Origin: Bosea sp. 124
Lineage (GTDB): Bacteria > Pseudomonadota > Alphaproteobacteria > Rhizobiales > Beijerinckiaceae
NCBI RefSeq assembly: GCF_003046175.1
Contig: NZ_PZZM01000001.1
Span: 4,853,001 to 4,917,000 of the forward strand
Direction of reading: 5' to 3'
Length of the DNA: 64,000 bases
Position numbers and translations under genes: made by a program. This document shows, piece by piece, positions 46,955 through 56,323 of the stretch; within the stretch, counting starts at the first letter, position 1, and the number at the start of each line of letters is the position of its first letter. Below the pieces are notes generated by a model that saw only the letters and a list, made by a program, of their open reading frames with translations, was not told the origin of the DNA and ran no database searches.

Positions 46955-49627
46955 ATGAAGCTCCTCGTCGTCGAGTCGCCGGCCAAGGCCAAGACGATCA
47001 ACAAGTATCTCGGCTCGGACTACGAGGTGATCGCCTCGTTCGGGCATATCCGCGACCTGCCTGCCAAGGACGGCTCGGTGGAGCCGGACAATGACTTCGC
47101 GATGAAGTGGGAGATCGAGGGGCGCGGCGCCAAGCAGGTCGCCGAGATCGTCAAGGCGCTGAAGGGTGCCGACAAGCTGATCCTGGCGACCGACCCGGAC
47201 CGCGAGGGCGAGGCGATTTCCTGGCACGTGCTGGAGGCGCTGAACGCCAAGCGCGCGCTGAAGGGCATTCCCGTCGAGCGCGTCACCTTCAATGCCGTCA
47301 CCAAGGATGCGGTGCAGACCGCGCTCGCCAATCCGCGCCAGGTCGACCAGGCGCTGGTCGATGCCTATCTGGCCCGCCGCGCGCTGGACTATCTCGTCGG
47401 CTTCACGCTTTCGCCGGTGCTCTGGCGCAAGCTGCCGGGCGCGCGCTCGGCCGGCCGCGTCCAGTCGGTGGCGCTGCGCATCGTCTGCGACCGCGAGCGC
47501 GAGATCGAGGCCTTCCGGGCCCGCGAGTACTGGTCGCTGGTCGCGACGCTGGCGACGGCCGCCGGCGGCGTCTTCGACGCCCGGCTCGTCGGCGCCGACG
47601 GCAAGAAGATCACGCGGCTCGACATCGGCACCGGCGACGAGGCCAGGGCCTTCAAGGAGGCGCTGGAGACGGCTGCGTTCAACGTCGCCAGCGTCGAGGC
47701 CAAGCCGGTCAAGCGCCATCCCTATCCGCCCTTCCAGACCTCGACCCTGCAGCAGGAGGCCTCGCGCAAGCTCGGCCTTGCGCCGGCCCGCACGATGCAG
47801 CTCGCGCAGCGGCTCTATGAGGGCGTCGACATCGGCGGCGAGACCGTCGGCCTGATCACCTATATGCGGACGGACGGCGTCGACATGGACGGCTCGGCGA
47901 TTGCCGCTGCCCGCCGCGTCATCGGCAAGGAGTTCGGCGACGACTACGTACCGGGCGTTCCGCGCAAATACACCGTCAAGGCCAAGAATGCTCAGGAGGC
48001 CCACGAGGCCATCCGCCCGACCGATCTCGGCCGGCTGCCCGCGATGGTGATGCGCCATCTCGAGCCGGAGCAGGCCAGGCTCTACGAGCTGATCTGGAAG
48101 CGCACCATCGCGAGCCAGATGGAATCGGCCTCGCTGGAGCGCACCACGGTCGACATTGCGGCCAAGGTCGCAGGGCGCAATCTCGAGCTGCGCGCCACCG
48201 GGCAGGTCACCCTCTTCGACGGCTTCCTGACGCTCTATCAGGAGAGCCGCGACGACGAGGAGGACGAGGACTCCAAGAAGCTGCCGGCGATGAAGGATGG
48301 CGACCCGCTCGAAAAGCGTGCCATCGCCGCCGATCAGCACTTCACCGAGCCGCCGCCGCGCTATTCGGAAGCCAGCCTCGTCAAGCGCATGGAGGAGCTC
48401 GGCATCGGCCGGCCCTCGACCTATGCGGCGACGCTCTCGACGCTGCGCGACCGCGAATATGTCCGCATCGAGAAGAAGCGCCTCGTGCCCGAGGACAAGG
48501 GCATGCTGGTGACGGCGTTCCTCGAGAGCTTCTTCAAGCGCTATGTCGAGTTCGACTTCACCGCGAACCTCGAGGAGAAGCTCGACCGCGTCTCGAATGC
48601 CGAGATCGACTGGAAGGTGCTGCTGCGCGAGTTCTGGGAGGAATTCACCAGGTCGATCGGCGACACCAAGGATCTGCGCGTCACCGAGGTTCTGGAGGCG
48701 CTGAACGGCGTGCTCGGCGCCCATGTCTTCCCGCAGCGGGAGGATGGCGGCGATCCGCGCTCCTGCCAGGTTTGCGGCACCGGGACGCTGTCGCTGAAGC
48801 TCGGCAAGTTCGGCGCCTTCGTAGGCTGCTCGAACTATCCCGAATGCCGTTATACGCGCCCCCTGACCGTCCAGGCGGCGGACGGCGAAGCCACCGCCGA
48901 AGGCGGAACCGGCGCGCCGGGCGTGCGCGTTCTCGGCAAGGACCCGGTCACGGAAGCCGAGGTGACGATCCGCGACGGCCGTTTTGGCCCCTATATCCAG
49001 CTCGGCGAGGGCGAAAAGCCGAAGCGCTCCAGCCTGCCCAAGGGCATGAGCCCGGGCAGCGTCGATCTCGAAAAGGCGCTGGCGCTGCTCTCGCTGCCCA
49101 AGGAGGTCGCCAAGCATCCCGAAAGCGGCGAGCCGATCCTGGCCGGAATCGGCCGCTACGGACCTTACGTCCAGCACGGCAAGACCTACGCCAATATCGA
49201 CAAGGACGACGATATCCTGCAGATCGGCGGCAACCGCGCCATCGACCTGATCGTCGCCAAGGAGAGCGGCGGTGGCGGCAGCCGCTTCGGGCGCGGCGCG
49301 GCAGTGCCCGGCCGCGATCTCGGCGAGCATCCCGGCGGCGGCAAGCTCGTGGTCCGGGCCGGCAAATACGGTCCCTACGTCAACTGGGGCAAGGTCAATG
49401 CGACCCTGCCCAAGGCCATGACGCAGGAGGCGATCACGCTCGATCAGGCGGTCGAACTGGTCAACGCCAAGGCCGAGTCGAGCGGCGTCAAAGGCCCGGG
49501 CAAGGCGACGGCGAAGCCCAAAGCCGCGGGGGCCAAGGCCAAACCTGCCGCGAAGAAAGCCGCGTCGAAGCCGAAGGCGCCTGCGAAAGCCGCGACCGCC
49601 AAGCCCAAGGCCGCCGCCAAGGGCTGA
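46955..49627 (+). CDS. topA: DNA topoisomerase I
   Basis: 890 residues from the ATG at 46955 (MKLLVVESPAKAKTINKYLG). It relaxes negative supercoils by a transient single-strand break. TOPRIM domain with ATDPDREGEAISWH; active-site Tyr303 in GLITYMRTDGVDM; then GIGRPSTYAATLSTL. The C-terminus has one four-cysteine zinc ribbon (CQVCGTGTLSLKLG, GCSNYPECRYT), followed by several Toprim C-terminal repeats (RYGPYVQHGK, KYGPYVNWGK) and a Lys/Ala/Pro-rich basic tail of about 45 residues. In many Alphaproteobacteria topA follows dprA; here it is on the other strand 6.3 kb away. Confidence 0.97.
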   Translation: MKLLVVESPAKAKTINKYLGSDYEVIASFGHIRDLPAKDGSVEPDNDFAMKWEIEGRGAKQVAEIVKALKGADKLILATDPDREGEAISWHVLEALNAKRALKGIPVERVTFNAVTKDAVQTALANPRQVDQALVDAYLARRALDYLVGFTLSPVLWRKLPGARSAGRVQSVALRIVCDREREIEAFRAREYWSLVATLATAAGGVFDARLVGADGKKITRLDIGTGDEARAFKEALETAAFNVASVEAKPVKRHPYPPFQTSTLQQEASRKLGLAPARTMQLAQRLYEGVDIGGETVGLITYMRTDGVDMDGSAIAAARRVIGKEFGDDYVPGVPRKYTVKAKNAQEAHEAIRPTDLGRLPAMVMRHLEPEQARLYELIWKRTIASQMESASLERTTVDIAAKVAGRNLELRATGQVTLFDGFLTLYQESRDDEEDEDSKKLPAMKDGDPLEKRAIAADQHFTEPPPRYSEASLVKRMEELGIGRPSTYAATLSTLRDREYVRIEKKRLVPEDKGMLVTAFLESFFKRYVEFDFTANLEEKLDRVSNAEIDWKVLLREFWEEFTRSIGDTKDLRVTEVLEALNGVLGAHVFPQREDGGDPRSCQVCGTGTLSLKLGKFGAFVGCSNYPECRYTRPLTVQAADGEATAEGGTGAPGVRVLGKDPVTEAEVTIRDGRFGPYIQLGEGEKPKRSSLPKGMSPGSVDLEKALALLSLPKEVAKHPESGEPILAGIGRYGPYVQHGKTYANIDKDDDILQIGGNRAIDLIVAKESGGGGSRFGRGAAVPGRDLGEHPGGGKLVVRAGKYGPYVNWGKVNATLPKAMTQEAITLDQAVELVNAKAESSGVKGPGKATAKPKAAGAKAKPAAKKAASKPKAPAKAATAKPKAAAKG

Positions 49628-49668
49628 AGTTCGACCAAGGCCAGCTCGATGCCGGCGGGAGAGGCTCC

Positions 49669-50055
49669 ATGATCGATCATCTCGGCTTTGCCGTCGCTGA
49701 TCTGGAGCGGTCGCGGGCCTTCTATGCGCAGGCGCTCGCGCCGCTGGCGATCGCTCTCGTCGCCGAGGTGACGGCAGAGCAGACCGGCGGCGCTGCCCAT
49801 CTCGGCTTCGGGGCAAAGGGCAAGCCGTTCTTCTGGATCAGCAGCGGCGCGCGCCCGGTCTCGGGCCTGCATGTCGCCTTCGCGGTGGCGTCGCGCGCCG
49901 AGGTTCGCGCCTTCCATGATGCCGCGCTGAAAGCCGGCGGAACGGATAACGGCCCACCGGGCCTGCGGCTGCACTATCACCCGAACTACTATGGCGCCTT
50001 CGTGCTCGATCCGGACGGCAACAACATCGAAGCGGTCTGCCACGCTCCCGAATAG
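49669..50055 (+). CDS. VOC-family protein (glyoxalase/dioxygenase fold)
   Basis: 128 residues from the ATG at 49669; the long in-frame region upstream is antiphase to topA. It reads MIDHLGFAVADLERSRAFYA, GLHVAFAVASRAEVRAFH and ends LHYHPNYYGAFVLDPDGNNI, the two beta-alpha-beta halves of the VOC fold with His and Glu metal ligands. Small members of this kind are often glyoxalase- or resistance-like with unknown substrates. It lies 41 bp downstream of topA. Confidence 0.9.
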   Translation: MIDHLGFAVADLERSRAFYAQALAPLAIALVAEVTAEQTGGAAHLGFGAKGKPFFWISSGARPVSGLHVAFAVASRAEVRAFHDAALKAGGTDNGPPGLRLHYHPNYYGAFVLDPDGNNIEAVCHAPE

Positions 50056-50097
50056 GGCCCGCCGGAGTAAAGCCTGCCGGATGAGCGCCCCCTGCCC

Positions 50098-51213
50098 TCA
50101 GTTCAGGCTGGCCACGACGACGAGGCGCCTGACCTCACCGCGCAGATAGGCCTGCAGGAAGCGGTCATAGTCCTTGAAGGACACGCAGCCGTTCGAATCG
50201 CCGTTGGGGCCGAGGAGATAGGGGTGGGTCAGCAGGCCGGCGCGGCCATGGATCGCGCCGCTGCCGCCGACCGGGTGCAGGCGCAGGGCGCGGTGGCCGT
50301 GGAACAGGGCCTCGCGCTCGGTCAACGTGTAGGTGTGCGGCGGCGTCGCGCCCTTCATCCGGATATGGACGAAGCGCGGGTCGTCCATCTTGTCGCCGAG
50401 GCCGGAATGGGCTTCCAGCCTGTCGCCATTCGGCATATGGACGACCCTGGCGCTGATGTCGTAGATCGCCGTTCCCTGCGCCGTGCTCACCGCCGGCCCG
50501 AAGGAGGGGCTGAGGCGCCTGCCGCGCGAGCGGTCGACGACATCGTCCTCGGGCGCAGCATACGCCATGGCGGGCCCGTTCGGCTGCCGCGGCGCGCTGA
50601 ACAGCTTTTCGATGAAGGAGCGGTTGTCCTCGACGGCGGGTTCCGGTGTTGCCGCGACCTTCACGCGGCGTGCGGGCTGACGCAATGCGATGGCGGGCGG
50701 CTCTGCGGTCGCGGGCTGCTTCAGTTCGGCCGGACGCGGCGTCGGCAGCGGTGCATCCTTGACGATGCGCGAGACCGCTTGCGTCGCCGTCGCCAGAGCG
50801 TCGGCAGGCGGAACGGCGACGGAAGCGGCCGGGAGTGGTTGCGAAGGCTGGATGGCAGCCAGTGCAGCCGGACGCTCCGGCGCCGGCAGGGTCGCCTCGG
50901 ACGCCTCGCTGCGCTGGAGCGAAGCCTGCATCAGCCGATTGCCGCCGAAGGAACCGGGCGTCGTTCCCAGTGTGAAGCCCGGCTTCAGGAGATCGCGATA
51001 AGCCGTTGACGACGATGGGAGAGAGCCGGTCGTCATCACGTCGAGCTGGACCGTCGCGCGGGCCGGAATCCGCGCCTCCTGCCCCGGATCGAGCGCGACG
51101 TAGCCGACGCCGCAGGCGACGACGATGACGGCGATCTGGAGAAAGACGTTGTGGCCGACCCGGTAGCGCATGCGCCCGGCCTTGCGCAGCCTATAGCCCT
51201 GTCCCGACATCAC
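50098..51213 (-). CDS. DUF2778 (Tlde1-like) protein with N-terminal membrane anchor
   Basis: 371 residues. One transmembrane helix (about 24-40; NVFLQIAVIVVACGVGYVAL), a long Pro/Ala-rich disordered linker (about 60-225), and a C-terminal DUF2778 domain (about 240-371). That domain has the L,D-transpeptidase-like pocket: HGRAGLLTHPYLLGPNGDSN ending in NGCVSFKDYDRFL with the catalytic Cys. Tlde1 proteins are peptidoglycan hydrolase/transferases delivered by type VI secretion, but the anchored form common in Hyphomicrobiales has no proven role. ATGs at 51213, 51210 and 51171 are all possible starts. No immunity-like gene is adjacent. Confidence 0.85.
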   Translation of the reverse strand: MMSGQGYRLRKAGRMRYRVGHNVFLQIAVIVVACGVGYVALDPGQEARIPARATVQLDVMTTGSLPSSSTAYRDLLKPGFTLGTTPGSFGGNRLMQASLQRSEASEATLPAPERPAALAAIQPSQPLPAASVAVPPADALATATQAVSRIVKDAPLPTPRPAELKQPATAEPPAIALRQPARRVKVAATPEPAVEDNRSFIEKLFSAPRQPNGPAMAYAAPEDDVVDRSRGRRLSPSFGPAVSTAQGTAIYDISARVVHMPNGDRLEAHSGLGDKMDDPRFVHIRMKGATPPHTYTLTEREALFHGHRALRLHPVGGSGAIHGRAGLLTHPYLLGPNGDSNGCVSFKDYDRFLQAYLRGEVRRLVVVASLN

Positions 51214-51345
51214 GCTACGCTCTCGACCCGACGCAACACACGCCCCGCCATCCGAAAAGACAGCGGAAAAACCGGCAACCTTGCCGGATTCGAGTAGAGG
51301 CCCACGTGGTTAAAGCCGGGTGAATCGCCTGCGTCGAATTCCGAT

Positions 51346-51384
51346 AAAAAAAAGCGCGGCGGAACCGATGCCGGTCCGCCGCGC
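51346..51384 (-). terminator. Rho-independent terminator of the VOC dioxygenase gene
   Basis: A 10-bp perfect stem (GCGCGGCGGA / TCCGCCGCGC) with an 11-base loop and eight consecutive T on the minus strand, 43 bp past the stop at 51427. Confidence 0.9.
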
Positions 51385-51426
51385 CGTCTCGTCTCCGCCC
51401 GGATATGTGACTGGGCGATCGTCAGT

Positions 51427-52374
51427 TCAAAGAGGCTTCAGCCCGGCTTCGATCTGGGCGCGCTTGCCCTCCAGGAAGGGCGGCAAAGAGAGCTTCTCGC
51501 CCATCGTCTCGGCCGGCTCGTCGGTGGCGAAGCCGGGCTCGTCCGTCGCGATCTCGATCAGGATTCCGTTCGGCTCGCGCAGATAGAGCGAGCGGAAATA
51601 GAAGCGATCGACCGGCCCGCTATTGGGATAGCCGGCCGCGCGAAGGCGTTCCGCCCAGGCGTCGTAATCGGCGAAGGTCGGCGTGCGCAAGGCCAGATGG
51701 TGCACGCCGCCGGCCCCTTCGCGAGCCTGCGGCAGATCGGGCTCGACCGCGACATGGAGCTCTGCATCCGGGCCACCCTCGCCGATCCTGAAGACGTGGA
51801 TGTCGCCTGTGGCATGGCCCGCATCGCGATAGCTCCCGATGCGTTCGAGGCCGAGGAGCTGGGTCAGCACGACCTCGGTGCGCTCGAGCTTCGGCACCGA
51901 GATGGTGACGGGCCCGAGCCCGCGAATCTGGTGCTCGGCCGGAACCGAGCTCCTGTCCCACACGACGAAGGGGATCGCGCCGCCATCGGCGATGAGGGTC
52001 AGGCGCTGGCCCTCCGGATCCTCGAAGTCGACCGCCGGGCGCCCGTTGATCTGGCGGACCGGCGTCACGGCCACGCCTGCCTCAGTGAGGCGAGCGCGCC
52101 ACCACTCCAGAGAAGCCTCGTCGGCAACGCGCAGGGAGGTGCGGCTGATGGCGTGCGTGCCCCGGCGCGCCGGGGACGCTGGCCAGTCGAAGAAGGTCAG
52201 GTCGCTACCGGGCGAGCCGGCGCCATCGGCGTAGAACAGGTGATAGGCGGAGGTATCGTCCTGATTCACCGTCTTCTTGACCAGGCGCATGCCGAGCGTT
52301 TCGGCATAGAAGCGCCGGTTGGCGGGCGCATCGGCCGAGATCGCCGTGACGTGGTGGATGCCTGTGAGCTTCAT
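51427..52374 (-). CDS. Ring-cleaving dioxygenase, VOC family (MhqO/LinE-like)
   Basis: 315 residues from the ATG at 52374 (MKLTGIHHVTAISADAPANR); an upstream in-frame ATG at 52443 adds 23 unlikely residues. Two VOC modules: the first with HHVTAIS and FFDWPASPARRGTHAISRTS, the second with GAGGVHHLALRTPTFADYD and YLREPNGILIEIATDEPGF, giving the His-His-Glu iron site. Relatives cleave hydroquinones or act in quinone detoxification. It is a single gene with its own terminator. Confidence 0.9.
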   Translation of the reverse strand: MKLTGIHHVTAISADAPANRRFYAETLGMRLVKKTVNQDDTSAYHLFYADGAGSPGSDLTFFDWPASPARRGTHAISRTSLRVADEASLEWWRARLTEAGVAVTPVRQINGRPAVDFEDPEGQRLTLIADGGAIPFVVWDRSSVPAEHQIRGLGPVTISVPKLERTEVVLTQLLGLERIGSYRDAGHATGDIHVFRIGEGGPDAELHVAVEPDLPQAREGAGGVHHLALRTPTFADYDAWAERLRAAGYPNSGPVDRFYFRSLYLREPNGILIEIATDEPGFATDEPAETMGEKLSLPPFLEGKRAQIEAGLKPL

Positions 52375-52549
52375 CGAATGGCCCTCAACATGGACGCCGG
52401 CCAAAGGGCTCGGCTGTTGCAGCCAGAGATAACGTGCCTTCAACGCAATGGAATGCCCCAGAAGGCAATCATACTATTGCGTCGATGCAATTTCGTCAGG
52501 CGCGCCGCGCCGATCTCGATCCAGGCACCGCCCGATCAGCCACAGAGGC

Positions 52550-52888
52550 TCAAGGCTTCGCAGGCGGCGTGGTCGCCGAGGTCGCGGGTGTGCTCGCCTT
52601 ATCGGACGGGCTGGCAGGCGTCGTGCAATCCTGCGGCTTGGCCTTGCAATCGAACACCATCGTCGGGGCGGCGGATTCGTCGGAGCGCCCGGCCGAAGGC
52701 AGGATCATGTTCTGGCCCTTGTCGATCTGGGTCGGATCGGTGGTCTTCGGGCCGAGTCCGCCGCTGGCCTGGGCTTCCGCCGGCTTGTCCGGCCGCGTGG
52801 TGGTCGGCGACGTCGTCTGCGCTGCGGCCGTCAGGGCCAGAGACGACAGGGTTACGGCGAGCGCGAGGCCCGGCAGCGTGCGAAGCAT
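52550..52888 (-). CDS. Small exported protein, Thr/Pro/Ala-rich, unknown function
   Basis: 112 residues. A clear signal peptide (LRTLPGLALAVTLSSLALTA) is followed by low-complexity Thr/Pro/Ser sequence and one short ordered stretch, MVFDCKAKPQDCTTP, with two cysteines. AAAGGGGACATCCA precedes the ATG, so it is probably real. No family recognised. It lies downstream of the monooxygenase on the same strand. Confidence 0.65.
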   Translation of the reverse strand: MLRTLPGLALAVTLSSLALTAAAQTTSPTTTRPDKPAEAQASGGLGPKTTDPTQIDKGQNMILPSAGRSDESAAPTMVFDCKAKPQDCTTPASPSDKASTPATSATTPPAKP

Positions 52889-53003
52889 TGGATGTCCCCT
52901 TTCGCAGCCCGCACGATCGGCAGGCTTCCGATCAGGGAACCCTGCTCGGCGCGGGATGTTCCGCCGCGAGGCGCCACGGCGCCTGACGGCGGAGGCCGGC
53001 CGA

Positions 53004-55328
53004 TCAGGCCGAGAGCGCGTGGCGGCCCGGCTTGGCCTTGAGCTTCAGCTCTTCGAGATCCTGCCGCTCGCGCGGGGTGTTGCGCATAAGCTGGTCCTTG
53101 CCGGGCTGGTACTGGACCGGCTGCATCAGATCGACATCGTACCAGGCTGCCGCCCGGAGCACGAAGGCAGGGTCGGCGAGGTGCGGGCGCCCCAGCGCGA
53201 CGAGGTCGGCGCGGCCCGAGGCGACGATGGTGTTGGCCTGGTCGGCCGTCGTGATGTTGCCGACGCACATCGTCGCGATGCCGGCCTCGTTGCGGATCTG
53301 GTCCGAGAACGGTGTCTGGAACATGCGGCCATAGAGCGGCCGCGATTCCCGCACGGTCTGGCCGGTCGAGACATCGACGAGGTCGCAGCCCTCGGCACCG
53401 AAGGCCTCCGCGATGGCAACAGAATCCGCAGCCGAGAGGCCGCCCTGGGCCCAGTCGGTCGCGGAGATGCGCACCGACATCGGCTTCTCCCGTGGCCAGA
53501 CCTCACGCAGGGCGCGAAAGATCTCGAGCGGATAGCGCAGGCGGTTTCCGACCGAACCGCCATAGTCGTCCGTGCGGCGGTTGGTCAGCGGCGAGAGGAA
53601 GCTCGCCAGCAGATAGCCATGGGCACAATGCAGTTCCAGCATGTCGAATCCAGCGCGGATGCCGCGCGCGGCAGCGAAGACGAACTCGGCCTTGACCCGG
53701 TCCATGTCGGCGCGATCCATCTCGCGAGGGACCTGGCTCTCGGGGTAGTAGGGCAAGGCGGAGGCCGAGATGATCGGCCAGGCGCCCTCCGCCAGCGGCC
53801 GGTCCATCCCGTCCCACATCAGCTTCGTCGCGCCCTTGCGCCCGGCATGGCCGAGCTGGAGGCAAAGCTTCGCGGCCGAGTTCGCGTGGACGAAAGCGAC
53901 GATGCGCGTCCAGGCGGCTTCTTGCTCGTCCGTGTAGAGCCCGGCGCAGCCCGGCGTAATGCGGGCATCGACCGCGACGCAAGTCATTTCGGTGAAGAGC
54001 AGGCCCGGCCCGCCAATCGCGCGCGAGCCGTAATGCATCAGGTGCCAGTCGCCCGGGACGCCGTCTTCGGCGGAATACTGGCACATCGGCGCCAGCACCA
54101 TGCGGTTCTCGATGCGCATCTCGCGCAGCATCAGCGGCTGGAAGGCCGGTGGCACGGGCGAGCCGTCCTTGCGGCGCCGCGCGAGCGGACCGAGTTCGGC
54201 CGCGACCATCGCATCGACCGCCCCGACCATGGCCGGTGCGCGCAAGGCCAGGTTGTCATAGGTGATGGCCTTGGAGCGCGTCATCAGTCCGAAGGCGAAA
54301 CGCAAGGGATCGAAATCCCAGAAACGCCCGAGCTGCTCGAACCAGACCAGCGAGACATCGGCCGCATGTTGCGTCTTCTCGACCTCCTCGCGGCGGGTGC
54401 GCTCGAACAGCGCCAGCGCCTCGCCGACATGCAGGCCGGCCTTGTGGAAGGCCTTGTGCAGGCCGATGGCGTCCTCCATCGCCAGCTTGGTGCCGGACCC
54501 GATCGAAAAGTGCGCCGTCGCCTTGGCGTCGCCGAGCAGCACGACATTCTCGACGACCCAATTGCGGCAGCGGATCATCGGGAAGTTGCGCCAGAGCGAG
54601 CGGTTGGTGATCAGCCCATGGCCCTGCAGTTCCTCGGCGAAGACACCTTCGAGGAAGGCGGCCGAGGCGGCCTCGTCCATGGCTTCGAGCCCGGCCCTGG
54701 CAAAGGTCCCGGGATCGGTCTCCAGCACCCAGGTCGAGCGACCCGCCTCATACTGGTAGCAATGGGCGATGAAGACGCCATGCTCGGTCTGCTTGAAGAA
54801 GAAGGTGAAGGCGTCGAAGGGCCGGGTCGAGCCCATCCAGGTGAACTTGTTGGGCCGCAGGTCGACCTCCGGCTGGAAGCGGTCGCGCCAGCCCTCGCGG
54901 ATGCGACTGTTGATGCCGTCCGCCCCGACGACGACGTCGTAGTCGCGCTTCAGCACCTCGATGTCGGCGGCCTCCTCGCCAAAGCGCAGGGTCACGCCGA
55001 GTTCACGCGCCCTCGCCTGCACGAGCAGCAGCAGCGAACGACGCGAGCAGCCGCAGAAGCCATTGCCGGAGACGCGATGGACGCTGTCCTTGAAGTGGAC
55101 CTCGATATCGTCCCAGTATGCAAAATTGTCGCGGATCGCGGCATAGCTGGCCTCGTCCGCCGCCTTGAAGATGTCGAGCGTCTGGTCGGAGAAGACCACG
55201 CCGAAGCCGAAGGTATCGTCCGGCTGGTTGCGCTCGAAGACGGTGATGTCGAGGCCCGGCCAGTCGCGCTTCATCAGGAGCGCGAAATAGAGTCCGGCGG
55301 GTCCGCCGCCGACGACCGCGATACGCAT
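53004..55328 (-). CDS. Fused flavin monooxygenase/OYE-type reductase for aryl-CoA (2-aminobenzoyl-CoA or salicylyl-CoA)
   Basis: 774 residues from the ATG at 55328, preceded by GGGAGGGG. The N-half (about 1-390) is an FAD hydroxylase: [55 protein letters not shown]. The C-half (about 400-770) is an Old Yellow Enzyme-type FMN barrel: [69 protein letters not shown]. This fusion is known as 2-aminobenzoyl-CoA monooxygenase/reductase and as salicylyl-CoA 5-hydroxylase. The divergent CoA ligase and beta-oxidation-type genes, and the lack of a thioesterase or gentisate dioxygenase, favour the ring-reducing anthranilate-type route, as an inference. Confidence 0.92.
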   Translation of the reverse strand: MRIAVVGGGPAGLYFALLMKRDWPGLDITVFERNQPDDTFGFGVVFSDQTLDIFKAADEASYAAIRDNFAYWDDIEVHFKDSVHRVSGNGFCGCSRRSLLLLVQARARELGVTLRFGEEAADIEVLKRDYDVVVGADGINSRIREGWRDRFQPEVDLRPNKFTWMGSTRPFDAFTFFFKQTEHGVFIAHCYQYEAGRSTWVLETDPGTFARAGLEAMDEAASAAFLEGVFAEELQGHGLITNRSLWRNFPMIRCRNWVVENVVLLGDAKATAHFSIGSGTKLAMEDAIGLHKAFHKAGLHVGEALALFERTRREEVEKTQHAADVSLVWFEQLGRFWDFDPLRFAFGLMTRSKAITYDNLALRAPAMVGAVDAMVAAELGPLARRRKDGSPVPPAFQPLMLREMRIENRMVLAPMCQYSAEDGVPGDWHLMHYGSRAIGGPGLLFTEMTCVAVDARITPGCAGLYTDEQEAAWTRIVAFVHANSAAKLCLQLGHAGRKGATKLMWDGMDRPLAEGAWPIISASALPYYPESQVPREMDRADMDRVKAEFVFAAARGIRAGFDMLELHCAHGYLLASFLSPLTNRRTDDYGGSVGNRLRYPLEIFRALREVWPREKPMSVRISATDWAQGGLSAADSVAIAEAFGAEGCDLVDVSTGQTVRESRPLYGRMFQTPFSDQIRNEAGIATMCVGNITTADQANTIVASGRADLVALGRPHLADPAFVLRAAAWYDVDLMQPVQYQPGKDQLMRNTPRERQDLEELKLKAKPGRHALSA

Positions 55329-55354
55329 GATGCCCCTCCCGAGAACCGATTGCC

Positions 55355-55380
55355 AAATTATTTTAGGCCTAAAATAATTT
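55355..55380. promoter_or_regulatory. Probable MarR operator 1 (perfect 26-bp palindrome)
   Basis: Arms AAATTATTTTAGG and CCTAAAATAATTT are exact inverted repeats, 27 bp upstream of the monooxygenase ATG. The core TTTAGGCCTAAA recurs, with one change, at 55521. The likely ligand is the MarR protein encoded at 56324. Confidence 0.8.
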
Positions 55381-55405
55381 AGGCTCAAGCGGCGATGGAA
55401 CGACC

Positions 55406-55419
55406 TTGATCAAGATCAA
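55406..55419. promoter_or_regulatory. FNR/FixK-type box
   Basis: TTGATCAAGATCAA fits the Crp-Fnr family consensus TTGAT-N4-ATCAA perfectly. It lies in the divergent control region, centred about 84 bp upstream of the monooxygenase ATG and 150 bp upstream of the SDR ATG. It suggests oxygen-linked control; function is inferred from the motif only. Confidence 0.65.
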
Positions 55420-55520
55420 TTATGGTGTCGTCAATCGGCCCGTTTTACCCGTTTTTCCAACGAAGAATCATACACGCTCTGCGAAAATGAGCCCGGCGCC
55501 ACCGAGCCCTTGCAAAATGC

Positions 55521-55535
55521 TTTAGACCTAAAATA
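55521..55535. promoter_or_regulatory. Probable MarR operator 2
   Basis: TTTAGACCTAAAATA shares its core with the 26-bp palindrome at 55355 (TTTAGGCCTAAA, one difference) and lies 28 bp upstream of the SDR ATG. Each divergent unit therefore has its own copy near the likely start of transcription. Confidence 0.65.
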
Positions 55536-55562
55536 GATTGTCCACATCTGGAGGTGGATCGA

Positions 55563-56318
55563 ATGCTCCTGGCAGGGCGGCACGCAGTGGTGACGGGTGG
55601 AGGGCGCGGCATCGGCCGGGCCATCGCCGCAACGCTCCGGCGCCACGGCGCCCGCGTCGCGATCATCGGACGCGACGAGGCCGCGCTGGCTTCGGCCTGC
55701 GAGGCGGGCGATGCAGACGCCTATGCGATCTGCGATGTCGGCGACGAGGCCGCCATGGCCGCCACTGTCTCCCGTCTGGCGGAGACCCAGCCCATCGACA
55801 TCGCCATCGCCAATGCGGGCGCCGTCGAGACCGGGCCGTTCCTGCGCAGCCCGGCCGAGCGCTTCCGCCGGCTGAGCGAGATCAACCTGATCGGCACGGT
55901 GAACCTGTTTCACGCCGCCCTGCCCGGGATGATCGAGCGCGGCGACGGCCGGCTGATCGCGATCGCCTCCACCGCCGGCCACCGCGGCTATCCTTACGTC
56001 TCGGCCTATGTCGCAGCCAAGCATGCCGTCGTCGGGCTGGTGAAGTCGCTGGCGCTGGAGACGGCGCGCTCCGGCGTCACGGTCAACGCGGTCTGCCCGG
56101 GCTACGCCGATACCGAGATGGTCGCTGGCGGCATCGACACCATCGTCGCCAAGACCGGCGCGACCCGCGAGCAGGCGCTGGCCGAGATGGTCAAGGCCAA
56201 TCCGCAGGGCCGGCTGATCGCACCCGGGGAGGTCGCGGCCAGCGTGCTCTATCTGTGCGGACCGGGCAGCGGCTCGGTGACCGGCCAGTCACTTCTGATC
56301 AATGGCGGGGAGTTCTGA
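55563..56318 (+). CDS. SDR-family NAD(P)-dependent oxidoreductase of the aryl-CoA island
   Basis: 251 residues from the ATG at 55563, seven bases after GGAGGTG. Classical SDR: VVTGGGRGIGRAIAATL cofactor motif, ANAG, catalytic Ser in IAIASTAGHRG and Tyr-x3-Lys in YVAAKHAVVGLVKSLALE, ending SLLINGGEF. It probably oxidises a 3-hydroxyacyl-CoA or ring-alcohol intermediate of the pathway. First gene of the rightward operon; the MarR gene starts five bases after its stop. Confidence 0.92.
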   Translation: MLLAGRHAVVTGGGRGIGRAIAATLRRHGARVAIIGRDEAALASACEAGDADAYAICDVGDEAAMAATVSRLAETQPIDIAIANAGAVETGPFLRSPAERFRRLSEINLIGTVNLFHAALPGMIERGDGRLIAIASTAGHRGYPYVSAYVAAKHAVVGLVKSLALETARSGVTVNAVCPGYADTEMVAGGIDTIVAKTGATREQALAEMVKANPQGRLIAPGEVAASVLYLCGPGSGSVTGQSLLINGGEF

Positions 56319-56323
56319 AAGCC

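Noticed and set aside
46937..49816. 959-codon minus-strand open frame
   Set aside because: Antisense to topA; a consequence of high GC at third codon positions.
52434..55382. 982-codon plus-strand open frame
   Set aside because: Antisense to the fused monooxygenase/reductase and part of its control region; no family features.
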